DNA of 64,000 bases, from the NCBI GenBank assembly GCA_922989275.2, contig OV277862.1:48323786-48387785 (forward strand), read 5' to 3'. Below, one piece after another: positions 33,366 to 43,742 of the stretch. Every line of letters begins with the position of its first letter. Position 1 is the stretch's first letter. Both the position numbers and the translations under genes were made by a program. The notes beneath the pieces were generated by a model. The model searched no databases. It saw only the letters and a list, made by a program, of their open reading frames with translations, and was not told where the DNA came from. This DNA is from Gari tellinella. Taxonomy: Eukaryota > Mollusca > Bivalvia > Cardiida > Psammobiidae.

Positions 33366-33637
33366 TCAACCATTTACCTTATATAACCTGTTTCTAGTTT
33401 TGCCGACAATTGTTTAAAGCAGGTTGAAAGTAAAGCAGAATGCGCCTGAATGCGCATTCTGCTATACTTTCGTCCTGCTTTAAGCTATCGTCTACAAGAA
33501 TAAAGAAATATGTCTTACGACACATATTTATGACTAAACATTTATACATATTTGTTCGTACATTAGAACTATTTTCCTTATTGGAGGAATACATTAAATG
33601 GGTAAAGTGCGTATCTATGGAATACATTAAGTGGTTA
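33366..33637. mobile_element. Family C MITE, complete
   Basis: ACCATTTACCTTATATAACC to AATACATTAAGTGGTTAA. The P2 hairpin is AAAGCAGGTTGAAAGTAAAG with an ATGCGCCTGAATGCGCAT tip. Confidence 0.78.
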
Positions 33638-33660
33638 AAATTTGTATCTATTTAGCTTCT

Positions 33661-33767
33661 TTTCAAACAGTGTAGACACTGATCAGACGCCGCATAAGGT
33701 TGCGTCTGATACAATCTATAATGTTTGCCTATTCCATTTATATAGGACCGTGAGCACAAATGGGTAA
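33661..33767. mobile_element. Family G MITE, right half
   Basis: TTTTCAAACAGTGTAGACACTG with a GACGCCGCATAAGGTTGCGTC tip, the return ACAATCTATAATGTTTG, and the end GAGCACAAATGGGTAAA. Confidence 0.65.
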
Positions 33768-33900
33768 AGTACTTAGTAGGACATAAACCCCTGTAAGCTA
33801 AACTAAAAATAACAACAACAATATTCAACAAATCCTAAACTTGTTAAAAGACATAATTATGCAAGTATGACCAAATATATACTAACACGATAACGAAACT

Positions 33901-34003
33901 ACATTTGGTTTGAGGGACTTGTGTTTACATTTGGTTTGAGGGACTTTGTTTACATTTGGTTTGAGGGACTTTTGTTTACATTTGGTTTGAGGGACTTTTG
34001 TTT
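33901..34003. repeat. Four-copy tandem repeat, 25-26 bp unit
   Basis: ACATTTGGTTTGAGGGACTT starts at 33901, 33927, 33952 and 33978. The copies are identical over this 20-base stretch; only the GTGTTT/TGTTT/TTGTTT joint varies. Seen only once in the window. Confidence 0.92.
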
Positions 34004-35185
34004 TACTTATAAGTACAACCCGTACACAAATTTGGTATTAAAATGCGCAAAAATGTATTGGCTACAAGATAGCATATTTCTAATGGTTTAAAAAGTAACA
34101 GTTGCAATTGTATAGTTTTGTTTATCATGTAAGTAATATATTAAAACAATATTGGTTACCTTTAAACGTTAGAGTATATTTTGGAATAAAGGTTTTATTT
34201 ATGTAACTTAAAATGGATGTTTTCCTGCATTTGCTTTGTTTCAGATGCTTTCAAGGGACCTGTACTTATTTGGAACTTACCACTTCACTATAGCATATGT
34301 TAAGTGTTTGTTTGGAGGTCGTAAAAGTCGCCCCGTACATCATTCTCAGTGTTGCTTTACTTTCTGGTCCTTTTGAACCATTGCTTTCAACGCATTTACA
34401 ATTTATAATTGAATTCCGCATAAACTGGTGCTAGGAGCGTGGCCAACAACGTGCACTTTTTAATATTTATTGCTCATGACTCAACGGAATCAAGTCTGCA
34501 AATTTCCATTTTTCCTCTTTTCCGATGCTTTCAATGAATTTCCACTTAAAAAAGTGACTGTCTTTTCCTATGAAGTTTGGCCAAATTACATATCCAAACA
34601 GTTTTGATGATATTCGGTTTTGGCATATAGTCAGTTATTACCAACTCTTTGATGTGCTTCATTACCAACAAATGCCGAACAAAGTCCAACTAAGTGTCAA
34701 TATCTTAAGTCTTAAATTTCAGCTAAGTTTTTATACATGTAGCTTTATAGTCGGTTACCGGTAAATCATTATTCTTTCTCAACATCATAACAGAGTAGAT
34801 GTTATTAAAAGATTGACTTGCATTAGGTTCGTTACAAATGGTTCAGTGAACTCTCAACATACAAGAATGGATGGTCAATCTCTGGTTTATTATTTAGTCT
34901 GTCAGCTATATTGTTTCTATTATTGTATAAGTATAACTGCAGTGTTGTTTATTTATCTATTTCATGATGATCTGTTTTCAAAGTAAATGTACTATAAGTA
35001 TCACTCTGCTGGTTTGAAACTCTGGTTTAATGTTCCTACCATTTGGAAACGTTCCCAAGGAATTTCAGCGCCTGATTACATAGTACATGTACTATAATTA
35101 TAACCTTAACAACTGACCAAATAGATACACATTTTAACGCCTTATATTAATTTCTTTACTTGAGAAAATAGTTCTGTTTTGTGTA
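34004..35185. other. Relatively unique DNA
   Basis: No MITE ends or P1/P2 hairpins were recognised. A TTTGTTTCAG stretch before ATGCTTTCAAGG (34245) could act as a splice acceptor, but the frame after it cannot be tied to the CUB gene. Confidence 0.5.
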
Positions 35186-35557
35186 TACAGTGAAACCCCT
35201 CTAAACCGGACATGTGTGGGGACAACACAATCATCCGGTTTAGAGGGGTTTCCGGTTTAGAGGGGTTTTAAACCATAGCTTGTTCCTAGTATAGAAGGTA
35301 GCTGACCACTTAAAGCAGATTAAAAGTAAAGCAGAATGCGCCTTAGGGCGCATTATGCTTTACTTTCAACCTGCTTTAAGCTATCATCTGCTAGAATATA
35401 GAACATATTTCTGATGATAAATGTTCATGAATGTATTTTCTTCAGTGAAGGAATAAATCAAAGACGTAAAAATGGGTGGAAACCGGACCAACGTTTTGGT
35501 CCGGTTTAGAGAGAATTCCGGTATTTAGAGGTTCCGGTTTAGAGGGGTTTCACTGTA
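35186..35557. mobile_element. Pogo/Tigger-like MITE with nested family C
   Basis: The ends TACAGTGAAACCCCTCTAAA and TTTAGAGGGGTTTCACTGTA are perfect complements over 20 bp. Inner copies of CCGGTTTAGAGGGGTTT repeat at both ends. TA is the likely target. A family C sequence fills about 35266-35478. Confidence 0.85.
35266..35478. mobile_element. Family C MITE nested in the CCGGTTTAGAG element
   Basis: AAACCATAGCTTGTTCCTAG, the P2 hairpin AAAGCAGATTAAAAGTAAAG with a GCGCCTTAGGGCGCAT tip, then ATGTTCATGAATGTATTTTC. The outer TTAA ends are blurred. Confidence 0.7.
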
Positions 35558-35585
35558 ATAAGAAATAATATTTTATATTATTGCA

Positions 35586-35657
35586 GATAGTGGTTAAGAG
35601 CAGACTGAAACTCTTAAGACGTATTATGCTTTACCTTCGATTCGCTTTAAGTGGTGA
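35586..35657. repeat. Decayed P2 hairpin
   Basis: GTTAAGAGCAGACTGAAACTC with the return TTATGCTTTACCTTCGATTC. Confidence 0.5.
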
Positions 35658-35722
35658 ATCGTTAAAAAAAGCGCAAATTGCAGGAGAATTCGATACCAGA
35701 GGACAATAACACGAAGGTTGCT

Positions 35723-35970
35723 TACATTGAAGACGTTATTCTTATCCAATAAACACGTTTACGCTTAACTTATTATCTCCATTCCAAAAGGTTTGGAGCC
35801 AGACCAGACACCAGATAACCCGGCGTCTGACTAGGCTCCAAACTCCTTGCCACTCATCTTAAAGTGAAAAGTCAGAAATGTTTACATGTGGTCATTTTCT
35901 ACATTTGCATGTGTTGCGATAGACTTTCGTTTGCGTTTAAAAATGAAAGAAAAACGTCTTATTCACTGTA
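35723..35970. mobile_element. Family A MITE, diverged
   Basis: TACATTGAAGACGTTATTCT at left, CGTCTTATTCACTGTA at right. The hairpin has arms GGTTTGGAGCCAGACCAGAC and GTCTGACTAGGCTCCAAAC. Confidence 0.8.
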
Positions 35971-36288
35971 CCACAAATGGCGCTAAAATTTCAACTTCAT
36001 TGCCATTCACCATATTGATATCAAGCATTGACACTGAGAATACCAATAAGTTTATGTTCAGGTCTAAACCCTCACCTCTGCATTGACCACATATGATGTT
36101 TTTACTCTTTCCTCAGCAAAAGCACTACAGGTTTTTGTGCACATAATTATTTACTGATGTGTTTTAAAGCATTCATTTGGGTATTGAACCGACAAAACTA
36201 CAATATAAGTGTACACCAGTTTAGATCCAGTAGATATCAAATTAGCCTATATCTGACTTGGATCAAAACAATTTGCAAATACCATCTA

Positions 36289-36470
36289 TTAATTCATTCA
36301 CCCCTGAAGCATCACATGGGCATTTCCAATTTCCAATTAAGTCTTGCCCATTTGTCACTATTTAGGGTTGATCTCAACAATATATTGCCAAATGACAAAC
36401 AGTACAGACCCTGACCAGAGGGGTGTTTTAGGACCCCTCTGATGAGGGTCTATACTGGTTGCATAGGACA
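36289..36470. mobile_element. Family F MITE, reverse orientation, cut by family A
   Basis: TTAATTCATTCACCCCTGAAG; hairpin at 36396-36461 (GTACAGACCCTGACCAGAGG, tip GGTGTTTTAGGACC). After TTGCATAGGACA a family A copy begins, so the outer F end is missing. Confidence 0.75.
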
Positions 36471-36692
36471 TACAGTGGAGAAAACGTTATTCTTTCCCAA
36501 TAAACGCGTTTATCCTTCAACTATCATTTTCACTGCAAACAGTTTGGAGCCAGATCAGACGCCGGGTAACCCGGCGTTTGATCAGGCTCCAAACTGTTTG
36601 CCACCAAGATAAAGATGAATTATCAGAATTGTCAAAAGGTTGTATTTTTCTACGTTTTAGTGTTTTGCGTTTGCGTACGTTTGTGTTTAAGG
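36471..36692. mobile_element. Family A MITE, right end lost
   Basis: TACAGTGGAGAAAACGTTAT at left. Hairpin at 36536-36600 with a GCCGGGTAACCCGGC tip. The right side stops at GTTTGTGTTTAAGGTAC. Bases 36693-37390 hold nothing recognised. Confidence 0.85.
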
Positions 36693-37394
36693 TACTTCGC
36701 ATATGCGCGAAGTTTCCATACGATTGTTATGAAAATTGTCATGAAGAATGATAATAGCCTAAGAAACAATGTGTGTAAATATAGGCAAAATTTATCGTGT
36801 GGTTTGTCTTTAAGGTCTTTTTTCTGACAAAAACCTAGAATTTGGATGATTTTACTTTTCATAAAAATGAATAAAGCTAATGACTATAATTCTCGCCCAA
36901 TAAGTAGTCCACAAAATTCATTACAAGAAAAGCTAAAAACATTTTGAATAAAGGTGTTCAGAAAGATGTTATCAGCTATTTAAATTTTGCAAAATGCTAA
37001 AAAATTGAATTACAAAAAACTGACTCATTCAATGTATATTTGTTTTCATTTTATTCAAATACATGGTTGATGAACTAGTCAGTCTGAAAAAATTAGAAAA
37101 TATTACAGTCAGGATTTGTTGTAATAACATATTTTCTTATTAAAATGTGGGATATTTGTTGTTTAGATACAGTTACCTACCTTAGAATTAAAACTTTGTC
37201 ATTAAAATGCATTATTATTTATTCATGGACTTGCATACAAGGTTTATTATATTGTTTGAACATAATTATAATGGGCAATATCGATCTTGAAAAGGTTAGA
37301 GTATTGATAAGCTTCAAGGTGTGGCTTTATAGTTCGATCAAATCGTTTACATGTATACCGATTTAATTAACTTGTAAGTCATTAAACTAAAACG

Positions 37395-37613
37395 TACAGG
37401 TAAGTGGACATATACTTGGACCGTAAACATCACTAGTACTAATCAACGAAGACTAAACATAACATGTCTCTTGATTACTGCGTTATGGATTGACAAGTCA
37501 ATAAATCGGACACTAAAAAAAATATTTGGATCGGATGGGTCTCGAACCTATGACCTTTGGATTGCTAGTCAACCACTATAGTCGACCACTATACTAACTG
37601 CGCTATGAAGGAT
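37395..37613 (-). mobile_element. tRNA-derived SINE, copy 1
   Basis: On the minus strand a tRNA-like head has an A-box-like CATAGCGCAGTTAGTATAGT and a B-box GGTTCGAGACC (37538-37548 on the plus strand). A body follows with AGTGTCCGATTTATTGACTT and TATGTTTAGTC. Head and body both recur at 46325-46525. The anticodon stem does not pair well and the head is not a functional tRNA. Confidence 0.8.
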
Positions 37614-37737
37614 TATACTAATTTATATCAACATGTCCTTTATATAAATTTTCTAGTATAAACACGTACGAAAAAAGTCTGTGTCGTCCAGACGCATATC
37701 CGCTCGCCCGCAAGACCGACTTCCGGTAGCGAAAGGC

Positions 37738-37772
37738 CTTAAACGGGAAAGAATAACGTTTTCTCCACTGTA
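37738..37772. mobile_element. Family A right-end fragment
   Basis: TTAAACGGGAAAGAATAACG then TTTTCTCCACTGTA, with nothing of the rest of the element. Confidence 0.8.
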
Positions 37773-37782
37773 TGTAGTTTTC

Positions 37783-37842
37783 ATAGGTGAGGTACACTGT
37801 TTATTAACGCCGAGTTTATTTGTCGCTAGGGTTGAATGTGTA
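37783..37842. mobile_element. Family F end fragment
   Basis: ACACTGTTTATTAACGCCGAG and GTCGCTAGGGTTGAATGTG, reverse orientation. Confidence 0.55.
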
Positions 37843-37878
37843 AGAGATTACAATGAAAACAACCCAGACCATTAAATG

Positions 37879-38081
37879 TAACACTTTTGCATGCTGGGTA
37901 TTGTTTTCGTCTGCAAAAATTGTCTTCTGCAACTGTTCTAAAAATAGACTTTTAAAACTTCTTTTCAAAACAGGGTCAGTGTGTCAAAGAGGTTGGGTCT
38001 TGATGAGATCCTTGATCTGGATCCAAACCGTTTGCAAAGGCAATTACGGTGGCACATAGCCACTAGCATGCAAAGAGTTAA
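37879..38081. mobile_element. Family B (B2 type) MITE just upstream of an exon
   Basis: TAACACTTTTGCATGCTGGG to GCATGCAAAGAGTTAA, with a decayed hairpin (GGTTGGGTCTTGATGAGATC and GGATCCAAACCGTTTG). It ends 64 bp before the signal-peptide exon. Confidence 0.75.
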
Positions 38082-38145
38082 TTATATCAAATGCACATAG
38101 GTGACTGAAGCAATCTAACACTTCACCTTTTTCTTTCTGTTTCAG

Positions 38146-38214
38146 GTTTAGGTCCATTGTTTGCATGGGTCCTGTTCACCTTAATATCTGCACTAGAGAA
38201 TGGTCTTGACCTAG
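38146..38214 (+). CDS. Signal-peptide exon of a CUB-domain protein gene
   Basis: A 69-bp exon between a strong acceptor (TTCTTTCTGTTTCAG) and a consensus donor (GTAAGT at 38215). In the frame that joins the later exons (one base brought from the previous exon) it reads LGPLFAWVLFTLISALENG then LDLG. That is a hydrophobic core followed by small and polar residues, as in a cleaved signal peptide. Both sides are phase 1. There is no in-frame ATG, and a stop lies 11 codons upstream in the intron, so the start codon must be in an earlier exon. Exon status rests on splice sites, phase and signal-peptide character; transcript data would settle it. A membrane anchor is the alternative reading. Confidence 0.72.
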
Positions 38215-38232
38215 GTAAGTATACGGGTACTT

Positions 38233-38447
38233 TTGACTCCTTGACTGCCATGACGTCATTAGCTTTAAACAGTTGCCGTCTGCTTTTATTTCTCAAATTT
38301 AAATTTTAGGTATTTTTACCTAAAAATATAAATTGGGTGTCAAACAGTTTAGATCTTGATCAGACGCCGCGTTTCGTGGCGTCTGATCAGGATCAAAACT
38401 ATTTGCAAAGAGACAATATTTTAGGGGTAAGGCAGTGAAGAGGTTAA
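38233..38447. mobile_element. Family B MITE right after the exon donor
   Basis: TTGACTCCTTGACTGCCATG to GGCAGTGAAGAGGTTAA. The P1 hairpin at 38341-38405 has a GCCGCGTTTCGTGGC tip. It starts 18 bp after the exon end. Confidence 0.82.
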
Positions 38448-38716
38448 CTTCTATTTCCCCGATTCTTTGTTTTCGTTGGCGTCTAAATTTAGCTCTTTAT
38501 TTGTATGTGCAGTTTTTATTTACCCCCGAGACTTTCAGGTGGACGCACAAGATCACCACGTTGTTTGCACGTGCGTAATTACATGCAAATGTCAGCGCGA
38601 ACGGACATATGCCACGGGGAGTTTACCGAAGTTCAAACCGTTTCATTAGCACTTTTATTCATGATTATGTGCAGTGCTTATTGCTTAAATCAATCAGAAT
38701 ATCACGCTGAAAGCTC

Positions 38717-38948
38717 CTTAACCCTTTTCTCTATGGATACGCTTTTATGTGGCCAATGAAGACAATAGATCCAGTTTATGCTGCTGTGAAGCTAAATGTA
38801 AGCTGAAGGTAAAGCTACCATCTGCTCGGATGTAGAGAATAGTTCTTATGATACATATTCACGCCTGTATAAAGTGGAATGATTTTCTCCAATGTTGCGG
38901 GGAATATATTAAAGGCATAAAAAGAAAAGAAAATGGAATCATATGTTA
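38717..38948. mobile_element. Family C MITE, hairpin mostly lost
   Basis: TTAACCCTTTTCTCTATGGA at left, GGAATCATATGTTAA at right, with ATTCACGCCTGTATAAAGTG inside. Only AAGCTGAAGGTAAAGC of the P2 hairpin remains. Confidence 0.7.
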
Positions 38949-39144
38949 AAGGCATTCGGCATGGATCACTCAATGGATCATATGCCAAAAACGGTACATT
39001 TCATTCCGCAATAATTTCAATTTTTAAATTGTGGTTTAAATCTTCAATTTAATTGTATTTGGTGTAGATATAAATTTACAAACACAGTGACATAATATAC
39101 TAAAGTAATGACCCCGTCAGTAAAGTCGTTCTTTATCTGTTAGT

Positions 39145-39245
39145 TATGGTCATGTCTCGATATACTTGCAACTCGAGTCTAAATAAACCATACCCTTATT
39201 TCAAAGATAAAACATATCCCAGCTACGTTCGACTTAAATACATTA
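39145..39245. mobile_element. Family H fragment
   Basis: GTCTCGATATACTTGCAACTCGAG, ATACCCTTATTTCAAAGATAA, and a TACGTTCGACTTAAATAC block. Confidence 0.5.
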
Positions 39246-39289
39246 CCCTCGGTCCTTTGTATGACCCTCCAAAAATTGTTCGCAATAGA

Positions 39290-39452
39290 CGCATTCTGCT
39301 TTACTTTCAGCCTGCTTTAAGCTATTAACTGCTAGAATAAGGAAAGTATTAAATATGACACATATTAATTACGGTATAATTTGGAACTATTTTCTTCAGC
39401 GGATGAATAAAATGAATGTGCTAAAAGTCGCTTCTATAAGGTAAAGGATTAA
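39290..39452. mobile_element. Family C MITE, right half
   Basis: Return arm CTGCTTTACTTTCAGCCTGC, then AACTATTTTCTTCAGCGGAT and the end GGTAAAGGATTAA. Confidence 0.7.
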
Positions 39453-39794
39453 CTGTAAAATACTGAGACGTGTGACAAAACCTTCTCATTTTGTCCAGAG
39501 AGTTTTATACCTTCTCAAACACAAGGTGGTTATTTCTCCAAATAAAACCATCAAAAATAAGAGACGGGCCTCACACGAGACGCTTCACTGGTTCTTTGCA
39601 TATATAATATTACAGTTGTCAGCACAACTTTCTTATGTTTACCCGACTATGTGTAATTATCGAAACATGGTCATGCAGGAAATGTCTTTAAGGAAGTTTT
39701 CGAGCTTACCAACTATACCGTCATGTAGATTAACGTATGAGTTAAATTATTGATCAGTGAACTCAAGTTTTCGAAGCTCGACAGTTGTTCGCGT
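39453..39794. other. No gene or repeat recognised
   Basis: A 93-codon open frame (39472-39753) lies here inside the intron. It shows no motif that I recognise and no splice sites that would tie it to the CUB gene. Confidence 0.5.
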
Positions 39795-39935
39795 ATTTGA
39801 CTTCAGAGATATTGAAATGAGTGTCAAACAGTTTGGATCTTGATGAAACGGCACGTGACGCGGCGTCTGATTAGGATCCTTACTGTTTGCAAATAAGCAT
39901 TGTACCCTGAGACAAAGCAGCGAATGAGGTTAAAC
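39795..39935. mobile_element. Family B MITE, left end lost
   Basis: GAGATATTGAAATGAGTGTC, then a hairpin with unequal arms (GATCTTGATGAAACGGCACG / GGCGTCTGATTAGGATCC), and the end AGCGAATGAGGTTAA. First of a run of B copies to 40949. Confidence 0.7.
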
Positions 39936-40139
39936 CGTTACCCTGTCATAACATCGTCTTTTTAGAAACTATCGTCAACAAAAGTCAAACTGATTTCATG
40001 CAGTCCAAACTGCAGAAACCTACAGATGCAAGTTTTGGAAATTTGGACCCTGATGAGACACCCAGTGTCTCGGCGTCTGGCCTGGATCCAAAGTCGTTGC
40101 AATTATATGTGCTGTTTCACATGGACATTGTAAGGGGTT
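39930..40139. mobile_element. Family B MITE, diverged
   Basis: GGTTAAACCGTTACCCTGTC to CATTGTAAGGGGTTGC. Hairpin GGACCCTGATGAGACACCCA with return GGCGTCTGGCCTGGATCC. It shares its first TTAA with the end of the previous copy. Confidence 0.65.
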
Positions 40140-40281
40140 GCACTTATTAAGGGTTAAAAGCCGAATTTTATTATTTGCAAACAAATCACATCTGGAATTT
40201 ATTCAAACCCTTTTTACAGGTTAACCGTTGTTTACTAAACTTTTAATTGTTTACAACAGCCCAGACCGCGGCTTTAAGGCC

Positions 40282-40516
40282 TTAACTCTTTCACTGCAAA
40301 AATTTATCGCCTGCTTTAACCAAAGTATGGTCTGCATTTATAGTGTCGTCTGCGATATTTCTTATGTTATATTTCGGGGCTGTTTTGACTGAAGAAATGT
40401 CGATACGCGTGTCAATCAGTTTAAATTCTAATAAGATACCGCGTCACGCGGCGTCTGTTCAGGATCCAAAAAGTTTGCAAAGTCGCGTGTTGGCGCCGTT
40501 GACAGTGAAAGAGTGA
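40282..40516. mobile_element. Family B MITE
   Basis: TTAACTCTTTCACTGCAAAA to GTTGACAGTGAAAGAGTGAA. The hairpin tip GATACCGCGTCACGCGGCGTC has one unmatched change. Confidence 0.75.
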
Positions 40517-40549
40517 AACCTTCTAAACGCTACAAGTAAATTTGTGGTA

Positions 40550-40731
40550 TCAAACGTTAACAATTTGGATCCAGATGAGACACCGAGTAATTCGGTGTCT
40601 CATCTGGATCCAAATTGTATGACGGCATGATGGTATTCTTTGAAAAATAGTGCAAATAGATCAACGCTAAATGATGTTCAAGACGATCAATTTGGTAGAC
40701 GGCATTTAGATCTATAAAGCGTGCTAAGGGT
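40550..40731. mobile_element. Family B remnant with a perfect variant hairpin
   Basis: The hairpin at 40561-40617 has exact 26-bp arms beginning CAATTTGGATCCAGATGAGA and ACACCGA at the tip. ATGAGACACC/GGTGTCTCAT is changed on both sides from the usual ATCAGACGCC/GGCGTCTGAT. The flanks are decayed. Confidence 0.8.
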
Positions 40732-40949
40732 TTAACCCCTTCACTGCCATGACGTCATCAATTTTTAAAAAATTGTCGTCTGCTTTTATTTCTCAAATTT
40801 AAATTTTAGGTATTTTGACTTAAGAAATATTGAAATGAGTGTCAAACAGTTTTGATCCTGATCAGACGCCGCGTTACGCGGCGTCTGATCAGGATCAAAA
40901 CTGTTTACAAATAATTATTGTATCCGGGGTAAGACAGTGTAAGAGTTAA
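40732..40949. mobile_element. Family B MITE, complete reference copy
   Basis: TTAACCCCTTCACTGCCATG, ACGTCATCAATTTTTAAAAA, TTGTCGTCTGCTTTTATTTC, the hairpin at 40843-40907 with a GCCGCGTTACGCGGC tip, and the end AGTGTAAGAGTTAA. TTAA sits at both ends, as expected for a piggyBac-type target. Confidence 0.9.
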
Positions 40950-41384
40950 TAGGCAACCCAAACAGTGTTTGTCAGAAATGGCATAACGATTTAAAACATA
41001 GCCAATGCTTGAGAGGAAAATGAGAAAAACATGAAAGGAAAATAAACTCTGCGATCACTCATGTGCAATCAGACTCAATAAAGCGCTTTCATAAGCAAGC
41101 GCCCTTTTGACACCGACACGTGCCAAAGCAAAAGGTTAACGTGCAATCGGATTCTGAAGATAAACAAGTATTGCTTTTTTAAAATAATAAAAAATAAGTA
41201 GAAATTTTCACACATTTAAGTTTTTCGTGAGATAGCATACATGTATACGTTTATAATGTTGTAGACTTTTCCGGATCAACAGAAGTTGTCGAAAATCACA
41301 TGTACATGTACATGTAAAAACATGTAAACAATTGCAGGGATTCGTAAATTTTAATCATTTATTCTATTCAGTGCTTCACGGTGA

Positions 41385-41450
41385 AACTTGTTTAGTCTGA
41401 TTAGACTCCGTGTTATTCGGTGTCTGATCAGACTCCGAACTGTTTGCAAT
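41385..41450. repeat. P1 hairpin, isolated
   Basis: AACTTGTTTAGTCTGATTAGAC with the tip TCCGTGTTATTCGGTG and the return GATCAGACTCCGAACTGTTTG. No family ends were recognised. Confidence 0.6.
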
Positions 41451-41565
41451 GTACACTGTTTCTTGGCACGGTGTATAAACGTGTTAGATCGGACACATTA
41501 ACTATTCCGCCTGAACAGGTAAAGACAATGTAAATATGTTGAGCGATAACTTAACATACCATTCC

Positions 41566-41823
41566 TTACCCCATTACCCAATAGACTGTTTCTAATTTTG
41601 AAGACAGGTGACCACTTAATTAAAGCCGGTTGGAAGTAAAGCAAAATGCACATAAAGGCACATTTTTCTTTACTTCCAGTTAGCTTTAAGCTTCAATCTG
41701 CTAGAATATTATAGAAATCTTTTCTTATCATACATATCCAGGACTTTATAAATTGGAATTATTTTCCTCAGTGGAGGTATAAACTGAATTTAAACAGATG
41801 TATGTATGATGTAAAGGTTTTAA
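41566..41823. mobile_element. Family C MITE, complete
   Basis: TTACCCCATTACCCAATAGAC to GATGTAAAGGTTTTAA. P2 hairpin AAGCCGGTTGGAAGTAAAGC with a paired ATGCACATAAAGGCACAT tip. Confidence 0.75.
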
Positions 41824-41829
41824 TGCGCT

Positions 41830-42003
41830 TTTTATGCCTTTAACTTATTCCTCCACTGAAGAAAATAGATCATATTCGCACAGCCATGAATAAGAACCAT
41901 AAGAAATATATCCTAAATCCTAGCAGATGGTAGACTAAAATAGTCTGAAAGTAAGGCATTCTGCGTCCCTTGCAACATACTTTAAGTGGTATCCTATCTT
42001 CAA
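41830..42003. mobile_element. Family C MITE, partial, opposite orientation
   Basis: CTTATTCCTCCACTGAAGAA, one P2 arm ATAGTCTGAAAGTAAGGCAT, and TTTAAGTGGTATCCTATC. Confidence 0.6.
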
Positions 42004-42006
42004 AAA

Positions 42007-42376
42007 TACAGTGCTCTCTCTCTTCCACGTCACCCAGTGGGAGACACAAATTGTGTATGTTGTTCGGGGGAGTCGTTTTAAGGAGGGAAATTAAGAGTTG
42101 GCTTACATTTACAAACAGCTTGAATCCAGATTAGACGCCGCGTCACGCGGCGTCTAATCTGGATTCAAGCTGTTTGTCACTTGTCATTATATTTTTTCAA
42201 TAAAACTGTCCAATTATATGTAACTTTGAGAAAAACAGCAGACAACAAATTTAAGCAGACGGTATTGCAGCCATGACAAGGTAGGACAAAAATGTTTTGT
42301 TTTGGGAAAAGCCTCAAGGGTCGTTGTAAGTTTGGGGTCGTTGTAGGGAGAGCCGTTGTAGGAAGGGAACACTGTA
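42007..42376. mobile_element. Family E MITE, complete, perfect hairpin
   Basis: TACAGTGCTCTCTCTCTTCC to GGAAGGGAACACTGTA. The hairpin at 42112-42176 has exact 32-bp arms around one base; GATTAGAC/GTCTAATC is changed on both sides from the usual GATCAGAC. Confidence 0.9.
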
Positions 42377-43266
42377 GTAACAGGTTATGTGGTAGTGGAA
42401 TATAGGATGTATGGGACATGTGGTAGCACAATCAGGGTTGCTTCTTTTCAGGTCGTCTTGTCTTTTGTCAGGCATTGTTAAAGAACAGAACAGAACAAAC
42501 CTTTTATAAGTCACAGAAAATAAAACATAAGTTTTGTAATTACATGTGAAATAGAACATAATCAACACATTATAAACGTTTCCTGTATATGCTACAGCCC
42601 AATAAAGAGATATAGAAATCGTGAAATAAAGGTAGCTGCTATAGATGAGCGAAAATAAACACTTGTTATAATTTGCCACGGAATAGTTATACTGCATCGA
42701 AAAAAGGAGTTAAAATAGTTCGCCATATGATATAAAAGAAACGTTTTAAGCTTAGAGGCATAATAAGCTTGTTTCTAGAAAATTATTATGTGACCCGTCA
42801 CTGACATTAACTTAATTTACCGCACAAACATATGGCGTAATTTATATTCTGTGAGTATTTTTTTTGCGAACTTCATTCTATTTAAAACAGGTATAATTTA
42901 ACGGTAAATGCACGAGGCACTTAAAACTGTTAGCCTACTTTTAAATTGTCTAATTTCTAAGGTTGATTTACCACTTTTTAAGGTGTTCTGTGTTTTATGT
43001 GCATTCGTGGAATGCGACCAAATAAAAAACAGACATAATTGCGATGTGCGATAACTCAAATCGATGAATGAGCATCTTGATACAGGTGACGACTTAATGT
43101 CGGACAAAGTAAATCAGAAACTATCTTCTATGATTAAGTCCTGCATTTAGCCGTTACAGTGAAGCTCACGTATAACGAAGTACTCTGGATCGTCTGGTGT
43201 TAGACATATATTAAAAATACAAAATAATGCTGAAAGCTCCTCTTACTCAATAATTAGTCGCGTGTC
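42377..43266. other. No gene or repeat family recognised
   Basis: AT-rich intronic DNA. A 127-codon minus-strand open frame (42314-42697) overlaps the family E end and has no recognisable domain. Confidence 0.5.
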
Positions 43267-43742
43267 TAAAACCCATTTATGCCAAGCGGATTCTTCCATA
43301 CTTATACAAGGATTATTCTATGTTTGACATAAGGGATGTGTGGTCTAAATATTCATTTTTTGTTTTATATTGAAATTCCTGTCATCAAACAGCATAGACT
43401 CTGATCAGACGTCGTATTATGCGGCATATGATCAAAGTCTACACTGTTTGCCTATGTCCCTTTTAAGTTAACCCTTTCCCTTATAGAAGCGACTTTTAGC
43501 ACATTCATTTTATTCATCCGCTGAAGAAAATAGTTCCAAATTATACCGTAATGAATATGTGTCATACTTAATACTTTCCTTATTCTAGCAGTTAATAGCT
43601 TAAAGCAGGTTGAAAGTAAAGTAGAATGCGCCTTAGGGCGCATTCTGCTTTACTTTCAACCTGCTGTAAGTAGTCACATATCTTCAATACTAGAAACAAT
43701 GCTATCAGGTAAAGGGTTAAAGGAAGCTAGGCACAAATGGAT
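43267..43742. mobile_element. Family G MITE interrupted by family C
   Basis: AAACCCATTTATGCCAAGCG, hairpin at about 43385-43450 (AAACAGCATAGACTCTGATC with a GTCGTATTATGCGGC tip), and CCTATGTCCCTTTTAAG. After the family C copy it resumes with AGGAAGCTAGGCACAAATGG. The join leaves one TTAA. Confidence 0.78.
43468..43720. mobile_element. Family C MITE inserted at TTAA within family G
   Basis: TTAACCCTTTCCCTTATAGA to CAGGTAAAGGGTTAA. P2 hairpin AAAGCAGGTTGAAAGTAAAG with a GCGCCTTAGGGCGCAT tip. Both ends carry TTAA and the host G element continues on either side, direct support for a TTAA target duplication. Confidence 0.9.

Noticed and set aside
34245..34330. Possible first exon with ATG after a TTTGTTTCAG
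   Set aside because: A GTCGTA donor would give the right phase for exon 38146, but the donor is weak, an acceptor before the start codon would need a further exon, and the peptide has no supporting feature.
39472..39753. 93-codon open frame in the large intron
   Set aside because: No recognised domain, hydrophobic mix typical of AT-rich read-through, and no flanking splice signals in a matching phase.
42314..42697. 127-codon open frame on the minus strand
   Set aside because: Low-complexity, aromatic-rich read-through of AT-rich intron joined to a family E end; no motif recognised.
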